64,000 nucleotides of DNA from Amycolatopsis iheyensis (lineage in GTDB: Bacteria; Actinomycetota; Actinomycetes; Mycobacteriales; Pseudonocardiaceae): the NCBI RefSeq assembly GCF_024703995.1, contig NZ_JAMXQV010000002.1, positions 558,001 through 622,000 of the forward strand, in the 5' to 3' direction. Within the stretch, counting starts at the first letter, position 1. Each line of letters begins with the position of its first letter. Under the pieces are notes generated by a model. It worked only from the letters and a program-made list of their open reading frames with translations. It was not told the DNA's origin and did no database searches. This document shows positions 23,523 to 32,185 of this stretch, piece after piece. The translations under genes were made by a program, and so were the position numbers.

Positions 23523-25454
23523 TCACACCACCGCGTCCGCGGGCAGTTTCTCGACGCGGATCGCCGCCGCCTTGTACTCGGCGGTCCCGGCGATCGGGCA
23601 GGTGGCTTCGATGGTGATGACGTTGACGTCGACCTCGTCCGGGAAGTGGAAGGTCATGAACGCCAGCCCGGGCTTCAGGCCCGCGTCGAGCCGGACCGGG
23701 GCCACGATCGCCCCGCGGCGCGAGGAGATCTGGACCAGGTCGTCGGCCTGGACCCCGAGCGACCGCGCGTCCTCCGGGCACAGGTCGAGCGTCTCGCCCT
23801 TGCGCAGCGGCGACGGGAACCCGCCGGACTGCACGCCGGTGTTGTAGGAGTCCAGCCGGCGCCCGGTGGTGAGCCGGATCGGGAACTCCTCGGTGACCAG
23901 GTCGACCGGCGGGCTGTGCTCGATCACCGTGAACGGCGCCGGGCGGCCGCGCTCGGCCGGGTCCTCGGCCCACAACCGGCCGTGCAGGAACGTCGGTTCG
24001 AGCGTGTCCTCGGTGTAGCACGGCCACTGGATGCCGCCGTGCTCTTCGAGCCGGGCGTAGGACATCCCGGCGTGCATCGGCGACAGCGAGCGCAGCTCGT
24101 CCCAGACCGCTTCGCCGTCGCGGCCGGTGTAGTCCCAGTCGTGACCGAGCCGGCGGGCCAGCTCCGACAGCAGCTCGATGTCGTCGCGGGCGCCTTCGGG
24201 CGGTTCGAGCGCACGGCGGACGCGCTGGACGCGGCGTTCGGAGTTGGTGAACGTGCCGTCGCTCTCGCACCAGGCCGCCGACGCCGGCAGCACGACGTCC
24301 GCCAGCTGCGCGGTCTTGGTGAGGAAGATGTCCTGCACCACCAGGTGGTCCACGTTGGACAGCCGCTTGATCGTGTGCTCGCAGTCCGCTTCGGACTGCA
24401 CCGGGTTCTCGCCGATGATGTACACGCAGGTCAGGTCGCCGCGTTCCATCGCGTCGAGCATCTGGGTGAGGTTGAGCCCCTTGCGCGGCGGGATCGACGA
24501 GCCCCACGCCGTGTCGAACTTGGCCCGCACGCCGGCGTCGAGGACGTCCTGGAAGCCGGGCATGCGGTCCGGGATGGCGCCCATGTCGCCGCCGCCCTGG
24601 ACGTTGTTCTGGCCGCGCAGCGGGTTCAGCCCGGCGCCGTAGCGGCCGACCTGCCCGGCCAGCAGCGACAGGTTGATCAGCGCGAGCACGTTGTCGGTGC
24701 CGTTGTGGTGCTCGGTGATGCCGAGGGTCCACGACAGCTGGCCGCGGTCGGCGCGGGCGTAGGTGTGCGCCAGCTCCCGGATCAGCTCGGCCGGCACGCC
24801 GGTGGTCTGCTCCGCGACTTCGAGGGTCCACGGCTCGACCGACGCGGCGAACTCGGCGAAGCCTTCGGTGGCCCGCTCGATGAACGTCGTGTTGGCCAGT
24901 CCGGAGTGGATGATCTCGCGGGCGATCGCGTGCGCGAGGGGGATGTCGGTGCCGACCTCGAGCTGCAGCTGCCGGTGCGCCCAGCGCGCGGTGCTGGTCT
25001 GCCGCGGGTCGACGACGAACAGCTTGGCGCCCCTGTTGACCGCCTTGAGCACGTGGTGGAAGAAGATCGGGTGCGCCTCGCGCGGGTTGCCGCCCCAGAT
25101 CACGATGACGTCGGCGTCTTCGATCTCCGCATACGACGAGGTGCCGCCGCCGCTGTCGAACACCCGCGCCAGCCCGGCGACGCTCGGCGCGTGGCAGGTG
25201 CGGTTGCACGAGTCGACGTTGTTCGTGCCGATCACCGCGCGGGTGAACTTCTGCGCGACGAAGTTCATCTCGTTGGTCGCCCGCGCGCACGAGAACATCC
25301 CGAACGCCTCCGGTCCCTTGGTCTCGAGGGTGCGGCGGAACCCGGCGGCGGCCCGGTCGAGGGCCTCCTCCCAGGTCGCCGGACGCAGCACGCCGGAGTC
25401 GCGCACGAGGGGCTGGGTGAGCCGGACGTACGGCTCGGTCTTCCTGCGTTTCAC
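23523..25454 (-). CDS. fdhA: formate dehydrogenase catalytic (molybdopterin) subunit lacking its N-terminal Fe4S4 domain
   Basis: 643 residues against 700-1000 in usual FdhA. It starts at TEPYVRLTQPLVR, the point after the Fe4S4 domain, and that domain is found at the end of the gene two places downstream. The metal-ligand Cys is present in RTCHAPSVAG near residue 110, so no selenocysteine is needed. Other motifs: IWGGNPREAHP, DPRQTSTA, GQNNVQGGGDMG, IIGENPVQSE and ESDGTFTNSERRVQ. The C-terminal molybdopterin-binding domain (PIRLTTGRR onward) is complete. Two GTGs are possible; 25454 is preferred for GGAG at 6 bases. Oxidises formate to CO2. Confidence 0.88.
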   Translation of the reverse strand: MKRRKTEPYVRLTQPLVRDSGVLRPATWEEALDRAAAGFRRTLETKGPEAFGMFSCARATNEMNFVAQKFTRAVIGTNNVDSCNRTCHAPSVAGLARVFDSGGGTSSYAEIEDADVIVIWGGNPREAHPIFFHHVLKAVNRGAKLFVVDPRQTSTARWAHRQLQLEVGTDIPLAHAIAREIIHSGLANTTFIERATEGFAEFAASVEPWTLEVAEQTTGVPAELIRELAHTYARADRGQLSWTLGITEHHNGTDNVLALINLSLLAGQVGRYGAGLNPLRGQNNVQGGGDMGAIPDRMPGFQDVLDAGVRAKFDTAWGSSIPPRKGLNLTQMLDAMERGDLTCVYIIGENPVQSEADCEHTIKRLSNVDHLVVQDIFLTKTAQLADVVLPASAAWCESDGTFTNSERRVQRVRRALEPPEGARDDIELLSELARRLGHDWDYTGRDGEAVWDELRSLSPMHAGMSYARLEEHGGIQWPCYTEDTLEPTFLHGRLWAEDPAERGRPAPFTVIEHSPPVDLVTEEFPIRLTTGRRLDSYNTGVQSGGFPSPLRKGETLDLCPEDARSLGVQADDLVQISSRRGAIVAPVRLDAGLKPGLAFMTFHFPDEVDVNVITIEATCPIAGTAEYKAAAIRVEKLPADAVV

Positions 25455-25467
25455 GGGCACCTCCGGT

Positions 25468-26463
25468 TCAGTGCGCCCCGACGGGGACGGGCGGGTTGCT
25501 GGTGTGGTCGAGCAGCGAGATGGCGGCGTGGACGTGCCGCAGCGCGGGCGCGGGCACGCCGGTGAGGCCGGCCAGCTCGACGACCGCCCCGATGATCGCG
25601 TCGATCTCGAGGGGCTTGCCCGCTTCGAGGTCCTGCAGCATCGACGTCTTGTGGTGACCGACGCGCCAGGCGCCGTCGATGCGCTTCTCGACCGAGACAG
25701 CCGGGTCGCTGCCCGCGGCGCGGGCGATGGCCTGGGTTTCGGTCATCATCGTGGCGACGAGCGCGCGCGTGTCGTCGTGCTCGCACATCTGGGCCATGGT
25801 CGCCCGGGTCAGCGCGGAGAGCGGGTTGAAGGCGACGTTGCCCATCAGCTTGATCCAGATGTCGTCGCGCAGCCGCGGTTCGACCGGCGCCTTGAGCCCG
25901 CCGGCGATCATCGCCGCGCTCAGCACCTTGCAGCGCGCCGAGATCTCGCCGTCCGGCTCGCCGAGGGAGAACCGGGTGCCCTCCAGGTGCCGGATCACGC
26001 CCGGCTCCTCGATGACGGTGGAGCAGTAGACGACGCAGCCGATCGCGCGCCGCAGCTGGAGGACCGCGGTCACCGAGCCGCCGGGGTCGACGGTCTCGAC
26101 GCGCCGGCCTTCGAGCGGATGACCGGCCAGGCCGTGGAAGTACCACCACGGGATGCCGTTCTGCGCGGCGACGACCGCGGTGTCCGGGCCGAGCAGCGGC
26201 GTGATCAGCGGCCCGCAGGAAGCGTAGGAGTTGGCCTTGAGGCCCAGGAACACGAAGTCCACCGGGCCGACTTCGGCCGGGTTGTCCGTGACGTGCGGGT
26301 GCGCGGTGAAGTCGCCGCGCGGGCTCAGCACGCGGACGCCGGACTCGCGCATCGCCGCGAGGTGGGCCCGCCGGGCGATCAGGTGCACCTCGGTCCCGCC
26401 GCGGTGCAGCGCGGCCCCGACGTAGGCGCCGATCGCCCCGGCCCCGAGAACAGCCACCTTCAT
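25468..26463 (-). CDS. PanE/ApbA-type ketopantoate reductase family protein
   Basis: 331 residues. NADP-binding GAGAIGAYVGAAL at the N-terminus, FVFLGLKANSY, the family Lys in IWIKLMGNVAFNP near residue 195 and Glu/Asp in the C-terminal helical domain. The founding member reduces 2-dehydropantoate for CoA synthesis, but many paralogues reduce other 2-oxoacids. It is the first gene of the formate dehydrogenase operon (13 bases to the next) and has a regulator site 29 bases upstream, so it is probably used in oxalate/formate metabolism: supply of pantoate for CoA, or reduction of a C2 oxoacid. Neither can be proven here. Confidence 0.8.
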   Translation of the reverse strand: MKVAVLGAGAIGAYVGAALHRGGTEVHLIARRAHLAAMRESGVRVLSPRGDFTAHPHVTDNPAEVGPVDFVFLGLKANSYASCGPLITPLLGPDTAVVAAQNGIPWWYFHGLAGHPLEGRRVETVDPGGSVTAVLQLRRAIGCVVYCSTVIEEPGVIRHLEGTRFSLGEPDGEISARCKVLSAAMIAGGLKAPVEPRLRDDIWIKLMGNVAFNPLSALTRATMAQMCEHDDTRALVATMMTETQAIARAAGSDPAVSVEKRIDGAWRVGHHKTSMLQDLEAGKPLEIDAIIGAVVELAGLTGVPAPALRHVHAAISLLDHTSNPPVPVGAH

Positions 26464-26492
26464 GATGTGCCTCCGACTTCGGTCCGACACGT

Positions 26493-26511
26493 GATTGCAT
26501 ACAGTATCCTG
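26493..26511. promoter_or_regulatory. GntR-type operator copy 1 (before panE-fdh operon)
   Basis: GATTGCATACAGTATCCTG; inner symmetry ATAC-A-GTAT. Same 17-base pattern as the sites at 34040 and 39633, in the same orientation relative to the minus-strand gene and almost the same distance (29 bases) from its start codon as at 39633 (30 bases). Sits in the divergent gap with the GntR gene. Confidence 0.7.
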
Positions 26512-26572
26512 GATTCAACCTCGAAGCCAGAGGGAGCGCAAAACGCCACAGCAGGGTGAGATTCTGGGATTT

Positions 26573-26596
26573 TGCATACCAAAACCTGTATCCTGG
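26573..26596. promoter_or_regulatory. spread operator version before gntR
   Basis: TGCATAC (26573-26579) and GTATCCTGG (26588-26596) are the two halves of the copy-1 site with 8 bases between them instead of 1. Lies 39 bases upstream of the GntR start, consistent with autoregulation by the same protein. Confidence 0.5.
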
Positions 26597-26635
26597 TAGC
26601 AGATTATCGCGTTCCTCTCCCTTCCGAGGTGTCCC

Positions 26636-27373
26636 GTGAGCCAGCCCGCTTCCCCGCTCCCAGACCGCGGCCCGTCCGGCCGCCGCACGGCCAAGGGCTC
26701 GCTCAGCTCGACCGCCGCGAAGCGCGTCGAACGGCCCGCCCCGCTGCGCCAGGTCGTCTACGAAGCCCTCGCGGAGCTGATCATCAACCGCACCCTCGAG
26801 CCCGGGCAGCACCTGGTGGAAGCCGATCTCGCCGAGTACCTGGGCGTCAGCCGGCAGCCGGTCCGCGAAGCCCTGCAGCGGTTGCAGAGCGAAGGCTGGG
26901 TCGACCTCCGGCCCGCGCAGGGCGCCTTCGTGCACCTGCCCACCGACGAGGAGGCCGACCAGCTGCTGAGCGTCCGCAGCGTGCTGGAGACGCACTCCGC
27001 GAAGCTCGCCGCCGGCAACGCGACGGCGGAGGACGTCCGGAAGCTGTGGGACCTGCAGCAGGTCGGCGTCCAGGCGCTCCGGGCCGAAGACACCGAAGGC
27101 CTGGTAGCGGCCAACGCCGCCCTGCACGCGTTTATCACGCAGCTGTCGGGGAACGCCGTCCTCGCGGAGCTGATCGGTCTGGTCGACCGCCGGGTCCGCT
27201 GGTACTACACGCCGATCGCCCGGCCCCGCGGACGAGACGCGTGGAACGAGCACGACGAGCTGATCCACGCCATCTCCGACGGGAACACCGAAGCGGCGGA
27301 GCAGATCATGGCCAAGCACACCGAGCGGACCCGCCAGGCCTACCACGAACGTCCGGAAGCTCCCCGATCCTGA
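26636..27373 (+). CDS. GntR family regulator (FCD subfamily), probable oxalate/formate regulator
   Basis: 245 residues with a variable, basic first 35 residues. The winged helix-turn-helix spans about 40-105 (LRQVVYEALAELIINRTLEPG, LAEYLGVSRQPVREALQRLQ, GWVDLRPAQGAFV), followed by an all-helical FCD ligand-binding domain (SVLETHSAKLAAGN, HAFITQLSGN, HDELIHAISDGNTEAAEQIM) whose His/Asp residues usually bind a metal and a carboxylate ligand. The GTG start follows CGAGGTG. Placed divergently from the PanE-formate dehydrogenase operon and convergent on the OFA transporter. Four similar operator-like sites in the island make it the prime candidate regulator; the LysR at 36.6 kb is the alternative. 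Confidence 0.9.
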   Translation: MSQPASPLPDRGPSGRRTAKGSLSSTAAKRVERPAPLRQVVYEALAELIINRTLEPGQHLVEADLAEYLGVSRQPVREALQRLQSEGWVDLRPAQGAFVHLPTDEEADQLLSVRSVLETHSAKLAAGNATAEDVRKLWDLQQVGVQALRAEDTEGLVAANAALHAFITQLSGNAVLAELIGLVDRRVRWYYTPIARPRGRDAWNEHDELIHAISDGNTEAAEQIMAKHTERTRQAYHERPEAPRS

Positions 27374-27393
27374 TGGCAGCAGGACCGGGGAGC
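27359..27393. terminator. bidirectional hairpin between gntR and OFA transporter
   Basis: Arms GCTCCCCGATCCTG (27359-27372) and CAGGACCGGGGAGC (27380-27393) pair at 13 of 14 positions with a 7-base loop. The left arm contains the end of the GntR reading frame. Serves both converging genes. Confidence 0.75.
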
Positions 27394-27404
27394 GGGTAAC
27401 CGGA

Positions 27405-28781
27405 TCAGCCGCCGGCAGCGGCGGAAGGCCGCGCCACCAGCTCGGTTTCGACGAGCTGGTGGCGTGGCCGACCCGGCTGGCGCAGGAACAGCGTCAGCAC
27501 GGCCGACAACACCGCGATGCAGCCGGCGAGCACGTACGCGCCGGTGTAACCCCACGCGCTGATGACCCCGGCGGCGAGCCCGCCACCGCCGACGCCACCG
27601 ACCAGTTTCGCGCTGTAGACCAGGCCGTAGTTCGAGGCGTTGTTGTTCTCGCCGAAGTAGTCCGGCACCAGCGCCGCGAACAGCGGGTAGAACGCGCCGC
27701 CGCCGAAGCCGGTCAGGAACGCGAACACCATGAACAGGAACAGGTTGTGCGTGTTCCCGGCGTACAGCACACCGAACTGCGCGCCACCGGCGATCAGCAG
27801 CACGATCGTCAGCGTCTGCTTGCGCCCGATCTTGTCCGACGCCCAGCCGACGACCGCGCGGCCGGTGCCGTTCACGATGGCCAGCACCCCCGCCGAAGAG
27901 GCCGCGACGAACGCGCCGAAGTGGCTTTCCTTGGCGAAGGGCACCTGGAAGTTGATCCCGAACAGCGACACGCCGCCGATGATCACCAGGCACACCCACA
28001 TCAGCGGGAGCATGCCGGTCCGGATCGCCTCCAGCGGCGTGAACTGGCGGACCGCCGGCGGGTTCTTGGCCAGGCTCTTGACCCCGGCCTTGTCCTTCGC
28101 CCACGACAGCGGGTCGATCTCCTTCGGCCACCAGCTCTTCGGCGGGTCCTTGAACAGGAACCCGCAGACGCCGACGACGATCAGCATGTACAGGCCGATC
28201 CCGTCGAGCACCCCGGTGACGTTCTCGTGGCCGAGGAACGCGCTGAAGAGGTAGATGAACGGCACGGACCCGTAGGCGAACCCGCCGTTCACGAACCCGG
28301 TCCGCGCCCCGCGCTTCTCGGGGTACCACTTGCCGACCATGTTGATGCAGGTCGCGTACACGAGCCCGGCGCCGGTGCCGCCGAGGACGGAGTACCCGAT
28401 GAACGCCAGCGTCAGGTTCCCGCTGTGCGCGATGGTGAAGTAACCGATGCCGCTGCAGACGGCGCCGATCAGCATCGCCGTCTTGGCCGAGACGAGGTTC
28501 TTCTCCCGGAGCCGGCCCGCCGGGAACGCGACGCCGGCCTGGAACACCGCCCAGATGCTCGCCAGCCAGAACGCGTCCGACAGGGACCAGCCGTACTTCT
28601 CTTCGAGCGTTCCTTCGACGGCGCCCCAGCCGTACTCGAACACGCTGACCGCCATCATGGCGATCCAGGGCAGCCAGACCATCCAGCTGCGTGAGCGCCC
28701 CATGATGTCCTGCGGCGACTCGCCTATCCGGTAGACTCTCCCGTTCTGGTCAGTGATCTCCTGGTAAGTGGCTGCGGTCAT
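27405..28781 (-). CDS. OFA-family MFS transporter (oxalate/formate antiporter-like)
   Basis: 458 residues with 12 membrane segments. OFA features: [56 protein letters not shown] and FFLTGFGGG-type C-half motifs, here FAFLTGFGGGAFYPLFAALVPDYFGENN. The founding member exchanges oxalate for formate. It is the last gene of the oxc-like/frc/ligase operon, which produces formate from oxalate, so antiport of oxalate (in) and formate (out) is the natural job, although the formate dehydrogenase suggests formate is also kept and oxidised. ATG follows GAAGGAG. A paralogue with the same N-terminal layout lies at 38.3 kb. Confidence 0.88.
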   Translation of the reverse strand: MTAATYQEITDQNGRVYRIGESPQDIMGRSRSWMVWLPWIAMMAVSVFEYGWGAVEGTLEEKYGWSLSDAFWLASIWAVFQAGVAFPAGRLREKNLVSAKTAMLIGAVCSGIGYFTIAHSGNLTLAFIGYSVLGGTGAGLVYATCINMVGKWYPEKRGARTGFVNGGFAYGSVPFIYLFSAFLGHENVTGVLDGIGLYMLIVVGVCGFLFKDPPKSWWPKEIDPLSWAKDKAGVKSLAKNPPAVRQFTPLEAIRTGMLPLMWVCLVIIGGVSLFGINFQVPFAKESHFGAFVAASSAGVLAIVNGTGRAVVGWASDKIGRKQTLTIVLLIAGGAQFGVLYAGNTHNLFLFMVFAFLTGFGGGAFYPLFAALVPDYFGENNNASNYGLVYSAKLVGGVGGGGLAAGVISAWGYTGAYVLAGCIAVLSAVLTLFLRQPGRPRHQLVETELVARPSAAAGG

Positions 28782-28796
28782 GAAAGTTCTCCTTCG

Positions 28797-30941
28797 TCAC
28801 CGTTGACTCAGGTTCGGCAGCAGGTTCGCGGCGCGCGCCCAGCGGTACTTCGCACCGAGCACCGCCACGGGCTTCTCGGTGGTGTAGGGGTACGCGACGA
28901 CGCCGCGGTCGTACAAGTAGTCGCTCGCCTCCTCGACTTCGACGTCGCCGGACAGCGACGCGACAACAGGCTTGTGGATCCCTTTCGCGCGATATTCCTC
29001 TACCACCTCCGCGACCAGTTCGGCGAACACCATCGGCGGGGTGACGATGGTGTGCCAGTAGCCCAGGATCAGGGCGTGGATGCGGTCGTCCTCGAGGCCC
29101 AGCGCGATGGTGTTGCGGTAGGTCGAGGGCGGCTCGCCGCCGGTGATGTCGACGGGGTTGCCGGCCGCGCCGAAAGGCGGGATGAACTTCCGGAACGCCG
29201 TGTCGAGGTCCGGCGGGATCTCCATCAGGCTCAGCCCGTTGTCGACGCAGGCGTCCGAGAGCAGCACGCCGGACCCGCCGGCGCCGGTGATGATGACGAC
29301 GTTCTCGCCCTTCGGCGTGGGCAGCAGCGGGATGCCGCGGGCGTACTCGAGCATGTCGTTCAGCCCGGGCGCCCGGATGACGCCGCTCTGCCGGAGGATG
29401 TCGTCGTACACCTTGTCGTCGCCGGCCAGCGCGCCGGTGTGCGAGCTGGCCGCCTTGGCGCCCTGCGACGTCCGCCCGGCCTTCAGCACCACGACCGGCT
29501 TGCGCTGCGAGACGCGCTTCGCCGTCTCCGCGAAGGACCGGCCATCCTTGAGGTCTTCGAGGTGCATCGCGACGAGCTGGGTGTTGTCGTCCTGCTCGAA
29601 GAAGGTGAGCAGGTCGTCCTCGTCGATGTCGGCCTTGTTCCCGACGCCGACGATCGAGGACACGCCCATCTTCGCCGACCGGCTGAAGCCGAGGATCGCC
29701 ATCCCGATGCCGCCGCTCTGGGAAGAAAGCGCTACCCCGCCCTTGACGTCGTACGGCGTGCAGAACGTCGCCGACAGGTTCTCCGGCGTGTAGTAGTAGC
29801 CGTAGATGTTCGGCCCGAGGATGCGCACGCCGTGCTTGCGCGCGATCGCGACGACCTCGTCCTGCAGCTCGACGTTGCCGGTCTCGCCGAACCCGGACGG
29901 GATGAGGATCGCGCCCGCCGCGCCCTTCTCGCCGACCTCTTCCAGCGCCGCCGGGACGAACTTCGCCGGGATGGCGAACACCGCGACGTCGACGTCGCCG
30001 GGGACGTCGGTGATGCTGGCGTAGGCCTTGCGGTCGAGGATCTCGTCGGCCTTGGGGTTGATCGGGTGGATCTCCCCCGCGTAGCCGCCGTTGACCAGGT
30101 TCTTCATCACCGAGTTGCCGATCTTGCCGGCCTCGGCGGACGCGCCGATGACCGCGATCGACGCCGGCTTCATGATCCGGTTCATCGAGGCGAGGATCTC
30201 CTCCTGGGTGAACCGCACCGGCTCCTTCGCCGCGTCGGGGTCGACCAGGATCCGCACGTCCACCGCGATGGCGCCGGACGCGGTCGCGAGGACCGGGTTG
30301 AGGTCCACTTCGGACAGCTGCGGGAAGTCGGCCACGAGCCGGCCGAGGCCGGTGATCACCGCGGCGAGCGCGGCGCGGTCGACCGGGTCCGCGCCGCGGA
30401 CCCCGCGCAGGATCTCGGCTGCCTGAATCCCGTCGATCATGGACAGCGCTTCCTCGGTGCTCGTCGGCGCGAGCCGGAAGGTGACGTCCTTGAGCACCTC
30501 CACGAGCACCCCGCCGAGCCCGAAGGCGACGACCTTGCCGAACGTCGGGTCGGTGACCGAGCCGATGATCACCTCCTGGCCTTCGGTCAGCATCTGCTGC
30601 ACCTGGACGCCGAGGATCTTCGCGTCGGCGTCGTAGGCCTTGGCGTTTTCGACGATTTTCGCGAAGCCCGCCTTCACCGCCTCGGCGTCCCGCAGGCCGA
30701 CCAGCACGCCGCCGGCCTCGGTCTTGTGCAGGATGTCCGGCGAGACGATCTTGAGCACCACCGGCAGCCCGATGGCCTCGGCGTGCGTCACGGCCTCGTC
30801 GGCGGTGGTCGCCAGCCGCTCGGCCGGGGTCGGGATGCCGTAGGCCTCGCAGACCGCACGCCCCTCGGGCGCGGTCAGCGAGGACCGTCCTTCGGCCGCC
30901 GCCTGCTCGAGGATCTTCTCGACCGCCGTGCGATCCACCAC
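28797..30941 (-). CDS. NDP-forming acyl-CoA synthetase (fused, ATP-grasp domain first)
   Basis: 714 residues. Residues about 1-235 are the ATP-grasp domain (VVLKIVSPDILHKTEAGGV, EVIIGSVTDPTFGKVVAFG, VDLNPVLA); about 245-714 are the CoA-binding and ligase domains (SIAVIGASAEAGKIG, ILGPNIYGYY, ALSSQSGGIG) with the phospho-His motif SSHTGALAGDD. This is the permuted one-chain form of acetyl-CoA synthetase (ADP-forming) and succinyl-CoA ligase. Directly abuts the CoA-transferase gene (its GTG follows the transferase stop) inside an oxalate operon, so it may load CoA on oxalate or conserve energy from formyl-CoA. Substrate is inference. Confidence 0.85.
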   Translation of the reverse strand: MVDRTAVEKILEQAAAEGRSSLTAPEGRAVCEAYGIPTPAERLATTADEAVTHAEAIGLPVVLKIVSPDILHKTEAGGVLVGLRDAEAVKAGFAKIVENAKAYDADAKILGVQVQQMLTEGQEVIIGSVTDPTFGKVVAFGLGGVLVEVLKDVTFRLAPTSTEEALSMIDGIQAAEILRGVRGADPVDRAALAAVITGLGRLVADFPQLSEVDLNPVLATASGAIAVDVRILVDPDAAKEPVRFTQEEILASMNRIMKPASIAVIGASAEAGKIGNSVMKNLVNGGYAGEIHPINPKADEILDRKAYASITDVPGDVDVAVFAIPAKFVPAALEEVGEKGAAGAILIPSGFGETGNVELQDEVVAIARKHGVRILGPNIYGYYYTPENLSATFCTPYDVKGGVALSSQSGGIGMAILGFSRSAKMGVSSIVGVGNKADIDEDDLLTFFEQDDNTQLVAMHLEDLKDGRSFAETAKRVSQRKPVVVLKAGRTSQGAKAASSHTGALAGDDKVYDDILRQSGVIRAPGLNDMLEYARGIPLLPTPKGENVVIITGAGGSGVLLSDACVDNGLSLMEIPPDLDTAFRKFIPPFGAAGNPVDITGGEPPSTYRNTIALGLEDDRIHALILGYWHTIVTPPMVFAELVAEVVEEYRAKGIHKPVVASLSGDVEVEEASDYLYDRGVVAYPYTTEKPVAVLGAKYRWARAANLLPNLSQR

Positions 30942-32171
30942 TCAGATCACCCCCGCCGCGCGGAACTTCTCGAGCTCCGTCTCGCTGTACCCGAGTTCCG
31001 CCAGCACTTCGTCGTTGTGCTCGCCCAGCAGCGGCGAGCGTTCGATCTCGACCGGCGAGTCCGACAGCTTGAGCGGGCAGCCGACGGTCTTGAAGCTGCC
31101 GCGCTCCGGGTGCGGCACCTCGACGACCGAGCCGAGCTCGGCCAGCGTCTCGTCCTCGATGAGCTCCTTGGTGGACAGGATCGGACCGCAGGGAATGTTG
31201 TGGGCGTTGAGCTTCTCCATCACCTCCCACTTGGTGTGCTTCTCGGTCCACTCCTCGACGAGCGCGAACATCTTGTCCAGTTTGGACAGCCGCACCTCGG
31301 GGGTGGCCCACGCCGGGTCCTCGGCCAGCTCGGCCTTGCCGATCAACCGCGCGAGCGGGGCCCAGCCCGGTGGCTGGACGATCACGTAGATGTAGTCGTT
31401 CGGCCCGCCGGGCGCGCACTTCACCGCCCAGCCCGGCTGCCCGCCGCCGGAAGCGTTGCCCGAGCGCGGGACCTCGGCGCCGAACTGGTCGTTCGGGTAC
31501 TCCCCGAGCGGCCCGTGGGTGAGCCGTTGCTGGTCGCGCAGCTTGACCCGGCAGAGGTTCAGCACGGCGTCCTGCATGGCGACCTGGACCCGCTGGCCGC
31601 GGCCGGTGGAGGTCCGCTGGAACAGCGCGGCGAGGATGGCGGCCACCAGGTGGATGCCGGTGCCGGAGTCGCCTATCTGCGCGCCAGTCGCGGTCGGCGG
31701 CCCCTCCTCGAAGCCGGTGGTGCTCATCGCCCCGCCCATGGCCTGCGCGATCACTTCGTAGGCCTTGAAGTCGGCGTACCGGCCGGGGCCGAACCCCTTG
31801 ATGGAGGCGTAGATCAGCCGCGGGTTGAGCGCGGAGAGCTTGTCCCACGGGTAGCCGAACCGGTCGACGACACCGGGGCCGAAGTTCTCCACCAGGATGT
31901 CCACTCCGGACACGAGCCGTTCGAACACCTCCTTGCCCTCGTCGCTCTTCATGTTGAGGGTGATGCTGCGCTTGTTGGCGTTGAGCATCGTGAAGTAGAG
32001 GCTGTCGACGCCGGGGACGTCCCGCAGCTGCCCGCGGGTGATGTCGCCCCGGCCGGGGGTCTCGAGCTTGATCACGTCCGCGCCGAGCCAGGCCAGCAGC
32101 TGCGTCGAGGACGGACCGGACTGCACGTGCGTCATGTCGAGGACGCGGACGCCCTCCAGTGCCTTACCCAT
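30942..32171 (-). CDS. frc: formyl-CoA:oxalate CoA-transferase
   Basis: 409 residues of the class III CoA-transferase family. Strong similarity, from memory of the Oxalobacter and E. coli YfdW proteins: [71 protein letters not shown], the glycine loop [15 protein letters not shown] and [14 protein letters not shown]. The catalytic Asp is present in [12 protein letters not shown] near residue 165. Transfers CoA from formyl-CoA to oxalate, giving oxalyl-CoA and formate. ATG lies 14 bases after the ThDP enzyme stop and the stop touches the ligase start. This is the best functional anchor for oxalate use in the island. Confidence 0.93.
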   Translation of the reverse strand: MGKALEGVRVLDMTHVQSGPSSTQLLAWLGADVIKLETPGRGDITRGQLRDVPGVDSLYFTMLNANKRSITLNMKSDEGKEVFERLVSGVDILVENFGPGVVDRFGYPWDKLSALNPRLIYASIKGFGPGRYADFKAYEVIAQAMGGAMSTTGFEEGPPTATGAQIGDSGTGIHLVAAILAALFQRTSTGRGQRVQVAMQDAVLNLCRVKLRDQQRLTHGPLGEYPNDQFGAEVPRSGNASGGGQPGWAVKCAPGGPNDYIYVIVQPPGWAPLARLIGKAELAEDPAWATPEVRLSKLDKMFALVEEWTEKHTKWEVMEKLNAHNIPCGPILSTKELIEDETLAELGSVVEVPHPERGSFKTVGCPLKLSDSPVEIERSPLLGEHNDEVLAELGYSETELEKFRAAGVI

Positions 32172-32185
32172 GCCTTGGCCTCCGC

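Noticed and set aside
23523..25454. Selenocysteine formate dehydrogenase
   Set aside because: The metal-ligand position is an ordinary Cys (RTCHAPSVAG) and no in-frame TGA is present.
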